Part shown: positions 10,437 through 19,455 of the stretch, piece after piece | How positions within the stretch are numbered: the first letter of the stretch is position 1 | Layout: the number at the start of each line of letters is the position of its first letter | DNA from: Chara braunii | Taxonomy: Eukaryota > Streptophyta > Charophyceae > Charales > Characeae | Direction: 5' to 3' | NCBI GenBank assembly: GCA_003427395.1 | Contig: BFEA01000016.1 | Coordinates: 3,604,479-3,641,367, forward strand | DNA: 36,889 nt | The notes under the pieces: generated by a model | What the model was told of the DNA's origin: nothing | The model's database searches: none | The model's input: the letters and a program-made list of their open reading frames with translations, nothing else | Made by a program: the position numbers and the translations under genes

Positions 10437-10740
10437 GGAAGACCCTACTCACACTAGTATTTTTAATAATGTATCTGACCATTATTGCAGGCAATTTTAT
10501 TTATTTATTTATTTCTTAGTGCCCTGCCAACGAGGTGGGGCGTTTTCCACATGCTTGGAAATGCCCTAACTGAGGGCATACTCACCTAATACTTTTAAAA
10601 TGTATTTCACTGCTAATTTTTTTTTTTCTGCCCAATTTTCTATGGGAAGACCCTCACGGAGGCCACCCTCTTTGGGAAGACCCTCATTGTGGGCATACTC
10701 ACACAAGGACTTTTTATAATGTAGTTGACCTTATTCCGTC
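10437..10740. repeat. Three diverged tandem units sharing a GGGCATACTCAC-like start
   Basis: Units align on ACTCAC at 10447, 10580 and 10697 and continue with a shared TACTTTTTA-AATGTA-like segment, giving spacings of 133 and 117 bp. GGGAAGACCCTCA also occurs twice (10645-10685). ATGCCCT and AGGGCAT form a head-to-head palindrome at 10561-10579. The 12-bp word GGGCATACTCAC matches the terminal inverted repeat of the MITE at 25,240-25,390, suggesting broken relatives of that family. Confidence 0.5.
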
Positions 10741-11089
10741 TAAATTTTTTATTTTTTTTCTCGTGTTGTCTCTATTTAAGATCGAATCTCTCTTTTCTTT
10801 TCTCCGATTTCGATAGATTGTTTTGGGCCCACAAACCTTTCCTCTCTCAACCTACGTCTTGTCTGACCTCTATAGATTTTCCTGTGGGAATCGATCCGAG
10901 AAAAAATTATAATTATGAGGCACTTGAAGTGGTGGTTTAACCGAATACCATATTGTTCTAAAGATCCCAGATGATCAGTATAAATTTAATGAAGACAACC
11001 TATAATGGTAACTTCTTCATCGTTATATTACCAAGAAAATAAAACTTGTCTTTAATATTGCACTTACATAACAGAGTTCCCATGTGAGA

Positions 11090-11647
11090 GGCGAAAATGT
11101 CATCCATAAAATCTTGAGGACCTTTTAAGTTACGAGACTAAGTGTGAGAATAGTTGTGTTTGAGTTTTTAATTGTCAACAGAGTTTCTTTGCACTCTCGT
11201 GGTGTATGAAAAAATGAGAAGTAATGTTAGGATTTCTCAATTTTGAACTGAGTACCTAAGGTTGACGTGAAGATGGAAGTAACAACTCTTCGGTTTGTTT
11301 CCCAAGGTTTGTTGTTGGTACCTTTGCGAGTTATAATCAGTCTTTTAGCAAATTCGTAATGCTACTTTTTTTCTTATTTGCTCTTCAAGAGTGTTGGTTA
11401 TGGTGGTCAACGGAAACCAATAGGGTTGCTCGCCATACGGATACTTATGTCTGTTTTTTTTTTTTTTTTACTATGATATCGTATTTCTCTTGTTCTTGTG
11501 TCATTATCTTCTCCTTTGATCTTTAATCGTCTATGTCTACCTTCTCGTCCTTGTTTGATGTTTTTCTCTTCTCTCTCCTTCTCACTTTGGCAGGTCACAA
11601 GTCTGTGTGGATTGTCGATGAATGTCAACTTTGTAGTTGTTGAATAC
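11090..11647 (+). repeat. Left terminal direct repeat of the Penelope-like element
   Basis: About 560 bp aligned with 16,462-17,092. Shared landmarks, in order, are GAGGACCTTTTA, GAGTTTCTTTGCACTC, ACTCTTCGGTTTGTTTCCCA, GTTGTTGGTACCTTTGCGA, GCCATACGGAT and, at the end, TGTGTGGATTGTCGATGAAT. Divergence is substantial, which implies an old insertion if the repeats were identical when it inserted. No TG...CA LTR ends and no primer-binding site complementary to a tRNA are evident after 11,647. Confidence 0.75.
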
Positions 11648-11724
11648 CAGATAACTTACTTTCATGAGGTAACCATCGTAGAGGTAGTACTACGCTTTAG
11701 TGGCTTCGAAGTGTAGCATTATTA

Positions 11725-12905
11725 ATGTTCGTTAACGTTTTCGCCACGATCGCTGACATGACATCCTCTTTGTTTCTTATAATCTCCCATAACCGTGACT
11801 GTGGTCAACCAAGTCACTTTGCTATGTACCGTTCTCTCCTCGATAAGAGATTCTCTGCTATTTTTGTTGCTTTTATTCCTACACATCCCGGTAATACTAT
11901 TGATTGGGTTCAAACTCCTTTGTTGAGTCTACCGCCTCCAAATACTACCTCGTTGACTGTCCTTCGTACCTTTGTCCCTCCTGCCATACCATACGGAACA
12001 GGGGATGGTCACAGACGAAGGTAAATTCTGACAACGAGTGGAAACGATTAAAGGTACGGTGGAGACGATGAAGCTGGAACATGATGAGGAGTTTGCACGA
12101 TAACATGCGAAAAAGGTAGAAGAAAAAAAAAAAAAAAAAAAAAGGAAGAGCATAAATGAGTCCAATAAAAGAAAAAAACAAGATGAGTTCTTTGGATATT
12201 TTAACGAGAAATTGGTAAATCATTGGATATCATGTGTGATGGCTTCATGAGTAAGAATGAAAAAAATAGAGATGAGGTTACTAAATTAAAGAAGGATATT
12301 GAAGACTTACCATGGGCGTAGCTAGGAACATAAATTTTATGGGTAATGGAATATGAGGTTGAGCGAGTTAGGTGAAAACAAAAAGAGTGGAGGATCATAT
12401 TAGAAAGGAGACTTGCAATGGTAGAAGCGGAGATTATAAGTAAGTGAAGGAAGCATGAGGAACCGGTGGCAAATGCTAAGGCTTGGAAGGCAGTGGCAAT
12501 GAGGTATGAAAATAAGCATGGGAGTCTGTTGATCGGTCTCACCCCGACCTCATTTAACACCATCGAAAAGTTTGGAGCTATGCGGTATTATTAGAGAGGA
12601 GTATAAGGGAGTAAAATTGAGCGGCCCACATGAAAGTCAATGTGCTTAAGGAGTTTCAACTTTTAAAGTTGCATGGAAGAGGGGAAGTAAAGCAGAAGTT
12701 ATAACAAGTGAAGTAACAGATGACCAGACTGGAAGTGGGGAATCAACAGAAGACAACGGACACTAACCTTGAAGAACGACTTGATGCTGCAATGGTAACA
12801 ACTGCAGAAAAATCAACGAAAGAGAAAAAAACGATTTTCTCAATTCCGGATGTAATCCAGAGGAATGGTAAAAAAGTTTTCATGAAAGAAACAATAAGAA
12901 TTTAA
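11725..12905 (+). pseudogene. N-terminal ORF remnants of the Penelope-like element
   Basis: The region downstream of the left repeat keeps pieces of coding-like sequence in shifting frames. A Pro/Thr/Leu segment (11,725-12,024) is followed by Lys/Glu-rich, probably coiled-coil stretches (about 12,050-12,150 and 12,229-12,319, for example NEKNRDEVTKLKKDIEDL) and a hydrophilic stretch at 12,720-12,905. Stops and frameshifts separate them, and an A run near 12,123-12,142 adds slippage. No domain can be named. I assign it to the element by position and strand only. Confidence 0.35.
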
Positions 12906-13350
12906 AAAATTATAAAGAATGATATTACTATGACTAAATCCTCAGAAGAGGCTATTACTTATTCCATGTTGGAAAAAACGAAGGAATAAAAATTGTTATT
13001 AGACAATTGGAGACTGTTTTTCAAAGAGCATGACCCTCTTTGTGGTTTGAAGATAGGTGGTATAGCGATTCGCGAAGTCAGCGAGAATAATGACAACCGG
13101 TAAGATAGATGGGGATAACTCTGCTACATCCTAGGATCGATCCACAACGAGACACGTTCATGAAAGTATGTCAATTTCTGCATTCTTATTCGATCTTCCT
13201 CTATGAAGCAGTTGAGAGTTGAGATGTTGAATTCATTGTTGTGTCTATTGGTTGTATTGCTTATCTTGTGTGGTGAGATCCCCTAGGGCGTAAAGTTTGT
13301 TAACTATTTATGTTGTGTTTGGTCCAACGATTGATTTCGGCTCATGTTAG

Positions 13351-13434
13351 GGACCGGTTGTCTATGCGTTGGTGTTTCCTTGGTGTCGTCACACATATAT
13401 AGGTAGCAAAGTACAAGATTTACAAACTAGATGA
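13351..13434 (+). pseudogene. GIY-YIG-like endonuclease motif
   Basis: Frame 1 from 13,351 reads VVYALVFPWCRHTYIG, then SKVQDLQTR and a stop at 13,432; the same frame continues after the stop with SKH. The spacing (VY, about a dozen residues, YIG, then R and H) is that of the GIY-YIG nuclease fold, in which the first Tyr, the YIG Tyr and the following Arg are catalytic. A later frame segment around 13,560-13,670 contains LDNELLNN, which could hold the conserved Glu. The domain is broken by stops. Its place upstream of the RT is the permuted order. The match is short, so chance cannot be excluded. Confidence 0.5.
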
Positions 13435-13979
13435 AGCAAGCATGCCTATAGATAATGCAACCAAACATTGATTAGTAAGGGATACAGGAATGAGAAAGTT
13501 TACCAATGGTTTCAAAGATGTGATATCCAATGATATGTGACCATTCCATTGTTTTTTTGCCTTGACAATGAGTTGCTGAACAACGATAATTTTTTTATTA
13601 ATTATTCCTCATGTTCATTAAATGCACGAGATAATAAAAATCCGCCTAAGCGAAAACCATTGGGATTACGAGAGAGACGTTGAAGAAAACGCTAACGGGT
13701 GAATGTTAATCCTTGTGTCTCGTTGCCGTCAATAAAATTGTTGTTATTATTCCACTGGCATACTGGTTCAAATCTTATGTCTCATAGTCTGTTGAATATC
13801 TTAATAACTTTTAAATAGCGAAACATTAATTGTGTTGTTGTTATCTGTATTGAAGATGAACTCTTGGTGGATGGTTGTAAATATTTATTCATATGTTTGG
13901 GGGGATCGATTGTATCATGTAAATTTGAGCGTGGTCCATTTAAACACTTTCAAGGTAATTTTTTTGAAGGAGTTACTCT

Positions 13980-14320
13980 TGTCTTTAAAGTTAGTACGGA
14001 TTTTTTCCACTGTTTCTTGAAGTATAAAACAATGTTAGCAGAATTTTTAAGTAAACCAACTATAAGAGATATTTTTTTCACTTGCCTTTAAAGTTAGTAC
14101 GCATTTTTTCCACTGTTCCTTGAAGTATAAAGCAATGTTGGCAGAACTGTTAAGTAAGTCAACTATAAGAGGTTGTTTGTCTTCCTGGACCTTGATGATT
14201 TGGTTCGTGCATTGTTCTTTAAAGTACACGATAATATTGGTGAAACTGCTACGTAAGCTAACTATAAGAGATTGTTTGTCCTTCTGGAGCTTGATGATAT
14301 AGTTCATGTATTCACTGTTA
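13980..14320. repeat. Three in-phase 99-103-bp repeats between endonuclease and RT
   Basis: Units align on CTTGAAGTATAAAGCAATG-like words at 14,016, 14,118 and 14,217, spaced 102 and 99 bp. Each unit also carries an ACTATAAGAGAT-like word. The minus strand is open for 132 codons across them (14,047-14,445), giving a repeated 33-residue unit containing QEDKQPLIV and YFKEQ that looks amphipathic. The plus strand, which carries the retroelement genes, is interrupted. The array could be a spacer within the element or the end of an unrelated antisense gene. Confidence 0.6.
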
Positions 14321-14669
14321 TCTGTACTTTGAATAGATAAATAAAAAATAAGATATCGACTTCGTGGTATTCTGTCGAAGGTGATTGTCGTCGCACACTT
14401 TGGGATTAATGTGAGACAACGACCCGAGGTGATGGTCCGTATCACCTATGATGATTCTCTCTGCAAGACGTCGGTCCGGCGGTTGTGTTCAAAACTGGTA
14501 GAGAGTATTGTCATTAACAACTCATGAAAAAAAAAAATGTTTGTATGTCGCATGTGGATTGTATGGTGTCGAAATAAGTCGGTAAATAATTATCTTCCCA
14601 ACTTTCATACAGTTGCTCGTTCATACTGTTTTGCTTGTACATGGCTTAGCTCTTCACCCTTGTTCCTGA

Positions 14670-16317
14670 TGACTGGTGGCCATGTGATATTCCGGGTGAA
14701 AAATGTGGCTGATTTTCTTTCTTTAATTAAAAATAGCAAGAATATTATTCGCTTTTCTCGAACTATATCCATCTTTTCTTTATGTAGACGGATAACATTT
14801 TCATTTCTTTCTTTGAACTTTTTGCCTATCTTGGCCTCCTATCTTCTGACGTTAAAAGACTTATTGACACGATTTAATTTTTCTTTCTTTACTCTATTTG
14901 AAAATACTTCTCTTATCTGTTATGTCAATGATATGCGTCGCTTTCAATAATTTTCCCATGGTCTTATCTGCAGTTTTTTTTACCATAATATGAGTGATGC
15001 ATTTGTTTGTTATCTTCTTGTCTATGAAGCAGGTACAATTTTTTTTTTTTCTCTGGTAACCTTTCCTTTTCTATTTGTAAGGCGGATCAGGAGTTCCTGT
15101 TGAAGCAATGTCGGATCTCGTACGAGGAACAAAATCTTTGTTAAGTGGGAAGGTGGAATCCCCAAAGATCGTTGGGTCGGACTTATTGTCTACCAAAACA
15201 CAAAATGCATTAAGATGACGCTCAATCTGCCCATCCTACTTAGAATCTGGGGTCGTAGGTGGTTGTGTCATATCTCGAGTGGTTAATTGTTTGTTGTGAA
15301 ATCTACCTGCCCATACGAATTTTAATTTATGTTGTACTGAAGATTTGACTCAAAAAATAAAAACTATGAACTTCGAGTTGAAGAAAGATAAAACACTTAT
15401 GAGATTTGTTTTGATATCAAAGAGATGTTTTCAAATTCACCACATCTCTCCATTTTTCGTGCGTTCGACTGAGTTGTTGACTTTTGGCAAGGGGAAGGGG
15501 TCAAATGTGTTGTCGTTAAGACTTGAGGGAAGAAAACAAGTTAGTCAGAGGAAGGACAAAGGAGGGGTGGCGTCATGTTTCATTTGAGCTATTGGTTTGG
15601 TTTCTGACTTTCGAGTTGCATCATACTTTTGTCTTCGCTGGTGGTGAGCTACTGCAACAAATTGTCAGCATCCCTATGGACAAACCCACTAGCCCAACTC
15701 TTACGGGTCTACTTCATGCCTTCAATGAGTTATCTTTCCTTTTTATTTTAGGATATGATCGTCGTCTCTTCCGAGTTTTTAGGTGGATGAATGATATTTT
15801 TTTATTCGTCATTTGTAGGAAGGATTGTGAGGTGCCGATGGAGCACGATCAAAGGTTGCTGTATTCTTTTAACAAATGTTACAACGAAAACTTGACTTTG
15901 GAGCAAACGAGTGACGACTGTTGCTGGGATTCCCTTGGTTGTGTCCTGGATATTTATGACTCTACTGGGGGTGTTTTTCCCACTACACAAGAACCAAAGG
16001 GAACCTAGGATGGTAAATGAACTTTTAAGAATATTCAAGATTTTGTTTTATATATAAGCCGTCAGCAAAAACTTGCGGTTATGAATTTTTTTCTCCAGCA
16101 GGCAAAAACCTTCACTTCTATTGCTGGTACCGAGCTTCCGTTTCTCTTTACTTTGAAGAACGAGTTGAAAAAAAAAGGATACCCGGATGAACTATTTGAC
16201 TGTGCACTGATAAATTTCTGGAGGACATTCGGCGGGATTTGGGATGAATGGATATCTATGTTGATGAGTTGGGGTAAGTTTTTTGATAAGGTGTATGTTA
16301 CTCGGCCTCGCCTTTAG
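14670..16317 (+). pseudogene. Penelope-like reverse transcriptase, inactivated
   Basis: A segment at 14,690-14,780 (KNVADFLSLIKN, then a Phe-Ser-rich stretch) resembles the run-in to RT motif A. The clearest part is 15,580-15,990: ELLQQIVSIPMDKPTSPTL corresponds to motif B of GIPMG-type reverse transcriptases, FRWMNDIFLF is motif C (usually YxDD), and FNKCYNENLTLEQTSD follows. A thumb-like segment with KKKGYPDELFDCAL sits at 16,081-16,317. Both glycines of GIPMG are changed and the first catalytic Asp of YxDD is Asn, so the enzyme would be dead even without the frameshifts. Sequence between 14,950 and 15,520 is not recognisable and may be an insertion or intron. Family assignment rests on the GIPMG-type motif and the upstream GIY-YIG. 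Confidence 0.65.
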
Positions 16318-16461
16318 AGGTCTTTGTAGTTACTAAGGCATGAAATAGGGTTCTGAACCTCTCGACGTGGATGTCTGGTTTTTCTCAGTAGACCTTGACT
16401 GTTGTTTTTTAGTAAACTTAGGATGGGATTGAACCCGGTATTTGAGAATCATTTTTTTTAA

Positions 16462-17092
16462 TGGCGAATAACGTCTGGAGGACCTTTTAGGCTATGAGAC
16501 TGAGTGTTAGAATAGCCATGTCTGGGTTTCAAAAGGTGAGCTGAGTTTCTTTGCACTCCCGGGGTGGTATGTAGAAGTGAGAAGTAATGCAATGATTTCT
16601 AAGTTTTCAACTCGGTACCTAAGGTTGATGTGAAAAATGGAAGTAGCGACTCTTCGGTTTGTTTCCCAAGGTCTGTTGTTGGTACCTTTGCGAATTAGAA
16701 TGAGTCTGCTAGTAAGTTCTTAGTGCTAGCATTTTTTCTATTCGCAAAGTAAATAGAGCTTTACTCGGTCCTAAATTGAGAAGACCCTTGAAGAGTGCTG
16801 GTTATGGCGGCCAGCCGAAACCGGTAGGATCGCTTGCCATACGGATGCTTGCGTTTGTTTCTTGTTGTTTTTCACTACTATCTTTTGAAGCAAGCAATGC
16901 GTTTGGGAGTTTTTTGATATCCTTGCATAGTCTATCTCTTGTCCTGGAGTCATCATCTCCTCCTCTGACCTAAGGCCGTCTATGTCTACTTGCTTGTCCC
17001 TGTCTGGTGTCTTTCGCTTTCTCTCTCCCTCCCTGGCTGGTCTCAAGTTTGTGTGGATTGTCGATGAATGTCAACTTTGCAGTTGCTGAATA
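16462..17092 (+). repeat. Right terminal direct repeat of the Penelope-like element
   Basis: About 630 bp matching 11,090-11,647. It is longer mainly because of an extra stretch of some 60-70 bp around 16,741-16,790 that the left copy lacks or has lost. It ends at TGAATA, after which the two flanks differ. Open frames inside it on either strand have no domain. Confidence 0.75.
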
Positions 17093-17215
17093 TGAGACAA
17101 CGTCCATACCGTCATGTCCAGTGGAAAGAAAACCACGTTACGGTTCAGGAAGCTCGCAGTGAAGATGGTGGTAAAAACCGCTACACGCACAACGCACTAG
17201 CATTACCGGATAGTC

Positions 17216-17395
17216 CGCAAGGCCAAGCCAGGCAACAGACTGGGATGCGAGCACAAAAGCCAGGCAACAGACTGGGACCCGAGCAAGGCCGAGCCAGGCA
17301 ACAGACTGGGACATGAGCACAAAAGCCAGGCAACGGACTGGGACCCGAGCAAGGCCAAGCCAGGCAACAGACTGGGACTGGAGCGCAATTCAGTG
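17216..17395. repeat. Minisatellite with alternating 32- and 34-bp units
   Basis: Five copies of GCCAGGCAACAGACTGGGA start at 17,227, 17,259, 17,293, 17,325 and 17,359, so unit lengths alternate 32, 34, 32, 34. The 32-bp units carry GAGCACAAAA and the 34-bp units GAGCAAGGCC, making a 66-bp dimer repeated about 2.5 times. As 66 is a multiple of three, frames remain open through the array on both strands without being genes. Confidence 0.8.
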
Positions 17396-17591
17396 CCGTT
17401 GACCAGGTCCCGCAATGCCTCCCTCCTCCTGTGCTTGTGGCGTTCGGTGTGTATAATCAAATGAGCTGCTTCGTTTTGTGAAGAAAAAAAGAAGAAGTGA
17501 TGGGGCACACTCGTTTGCGTAATGGGTTCGCTCATTTCCGCATCACTGCCCAAGAAACGGACAGTGGGGCTTGGCCCGTCACTTCACTTCA

Positions 17592-18200
17592 TAGTCCGAC
17601 TCCGGAGACTGACCTTACACCCGCCAGGACCCGAACCTGGTCGGGGTTTTCGATTTTGTAAAACTGGGGCCGTAAAACCGTTGAAAAATCGTGGGCGTGA
17701 GCCGGGCATGAACCACGGAAGAGGGGTAGCCTCGTCCCATAAACCAGAACAGAACGGAAGGGCATCACAATTCGCCACGGCTGAAGTGGGGGGGGACTAG
17801 ACTAGTACGTTAGAAAGTCGAAGTCCGGGGGATCGGGATCTGGAGTGATGCCTGACTGGCGAAGCTATGCTAATCTCCTCTGCATACATCGTCCCAACTA
17901 CGTGTGCTTTGTGTGACCTGTGCAAGGTGACGGGGTTCACGGCAGCGTACCCGATACGAATCACCAGTGCTTGCAGAGAGGTATCGCAAGTCACATACCT
18001 CGGATCTCGCTTTTGGGCACGCGAGCACCGACCACTGTGGACTCGAACCCTCGGTGTCGGACCGGCAATAATTCTACGGTGGTCAGTCCGTCCATAGCCC
18101 AATTCCGGAGACACCCGCCAGGACCCGGACCTCCGGGCGGGTGTTTCCATTTCGTAAAACTAAGGTCGCGGTAAAACCGGCGGGGAAAAGCGGTGGCCGT
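17592..18200. repeat. Pair of diverged 0.1-kb repeats
   Basis: Copy 1 (17,592-17,699) and copy 2 (18,093-18,200) share ATAGYCC, TCCGGAGAC, ACCCGCCAGGACCCG, GTAAAACT and GTAAAACCG in the same order. Read on the minus strand, both contain a box B-like GGTTCGGGTCCTGG or GGTCCGGGTCCTGG. In copy 1 the five bases on each side form a perfect T-arm-like stem. A further exact box B match, GGTTCGAGTCC, lies on the minus strand near 18,040. No matching box A was found, so tRNA genes are not called. Confidence 0.5.
17855..17898 (-). ncRNA. Degenerate U6 snRNA-like fragment
   Basis: The minus strand reads GTTGGGACGATGTATGCAGA followed by GGAGATTAGCATAGC. This parallels the U6 core, with a 4-base insertion before CAGAG and several substitutions; GATTAGCAT is exact. 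The 5' stem and the 3' stem-loop are not recognisable, so this is at best a pseudogene fragment. It lies between the two copies of the 0.1-kb repeat. Confidence 0.35.
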
Positions 18201-18229
18201 GCAAGTGGAGGTCCCATCGGCTAACGCCA

Positions 18230-18746
18230 TTTTGCATGCTGCCGTGGTTGGCGGGAAGGCTGCGTAGACTCGGAAATCCGAGGACGCCGCAGTTCTCGAG
18301 AGAGAGCTGCTGAGGAGGCGAAGACGGGGTGCGTGTCGTCGTACTGGGTGGCGGCAGGGCAGCGCCGGTTGCTCGATTGCACGTGAGCTGACTTTAGAGC
18401 TTGTGTTGCTCGCTACTGAATCATTAAGTCCGAGAGAGGAGAGAAAGCGGAGATAGCGAGAGAGGGAACGAGTGCTTAGAGAAGGAAGGAGGTGGCCAGT
18501 TCCCGCCTACAGAGGGGAACTGGTGATGACGGAAGATAGAAGAGTTGAGAGCATGGAGGAGGCGGGAAGCGAGTTGAGGTGCTGAGTAATTGCGGGGAAT
18601 ACAGCGGCAATCGAAAAGGGGAAGAGGAAGTGGGCCTGAAGGGGCGATTGGTCTCGTGGAAAAGGAAGGGTTAATTATAGAAGGACGACGGTGAGGGGGG
18701 TGGGTGGAACTGCGTTGATTTAGGTTGTGTAGCCTGCTTTGCAGGC
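18230..18746 (+). promoter_or_regulatory. Probable promoter and 5' leader of the ERGIC3-like gene, with a small uORF
   Basis: The 0.5 kb before the start codon is G/A-rich and lacks a clear TATA box, as in many housekeeping genes. An upstream open frame of 19 codons (18,526-18,585, MTEDRRVESM...) would lie in the leader if transcription starts before it. An in-frame TAG at 18,678-18,680, with no ATG between it and 18,747, supports 18,747 as the first in-frame start. The transcription start cannot be placed from sequence. Confidence 0.4.
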
Positions 18747-18885
18747 ATGGAGGTTTTGAACAGATTGAAGAACTGGGACGCTTACCCGAAGATCAATGAA
18801 GACTTTTACAGTCGAACCCTGTCTGGAGGGGTTATCACTATCGTTTCCTCGATCTTTATGGTCGTCCTCTTCTTCACAGAGCTAC
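18747..18885 (+). CDS. ERGIC3: ERGIC3-like exon 1
   Basis: Codes residues 1-46 plus the first base of Arg47; the donor is GTAAGT. It contains the invariant N-terminal motif and the whole first transmembrane segment, VITIVSSIFMVVLFF. The ATG context (GGCATGG) has G at +4. The frame stays open into intron 1 until 18,989, but family conservation stops exactly at the donor. Confidence 0.93.
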
Positions 18886-19121
18886 GTAAGTGTCCTCTCT
18901 CACCTCATCTGCGCACCCTCCCGCCTGCCCGTCCCCTACCTTTATCTTCCATGCGATGGATGAATGACGATCCATGTTCATGCCATTGACGATCCAGAGC
19001 ACGGCTCTGACTACGCGGAATATACGTCAGAGATCTGCATTGGGAATATGATCTTGTTTTTTCGTGTGTGTGCGCGCGTTCACACAGACGTGTACACATA
19101 CACGTGTACACGTGTTCACAG

Positions 19122-19203
<82 letters not shown>

Positions 19204-19389
19204 NNNNNNNNNNNNNNNNNNNNNNNNNNNNNNNNNNNNNNNNNNNNNNNNNNNNNNNNNNNNNNNNNNNNNNNNNNNNNNNNNNNNNNNNNNNNNNNNN
19301 NNNNNNNNNNNNNNNNNNNNNNNNNNNNNNNNNNNNNNNNNNNNNNNNNNNNNNNNNNNNNNNNNNNNNNNNNNNNNNNNNNNNNNNNN

Positions 19390-19455
<66 letters not shown>

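Larger units (their letters stand above)
11090..17092 (+). mobile_element. Decayed Penelope-like retroelement with terminal direct repeats
   Basis: Two long direct repeats (about 11,090-11,647 and 16,462-17,092) bracket 4.8 kb of sequence. Inside, all on the + strand, are remains of a Pro-rich then Lys/Glu-rich N-terminal region (11,725-12,905), a GIY-YIG-like motif (13,351-13,434) and a reverse transcriptase (about 14,670-16,317). A GIY-YIG nuclease with this RT type is the hallmark of Penelope-like elements. Having it upstream of the RT matches the permuted clade known from algae and invertebrates (Chlamys/Naiad type). Penelope-like elements often carry long direct repeats. No intact frame survives and the catalytic RT motif is altered, so the copy is dead. 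An LTR retrotransposon is the alternative, but no integrase, protease or RNase H was seen. Confidence 0.6.

Noticed and set aside
11090-17092. Classical LTR retrotransposon
   Set aside because: No TG/CA ends, tRNA primer site, protease, RNase H or integrase seen; the RT motif type and GIY-YIG fit a Penelope-like element better. Not fully excluded because of decay.
17216-17395. CRISPR-like array or coding repeat
   Set aside because: Units are contiguous with no unique spacers; frames are open only because 66 is a multiple of three.
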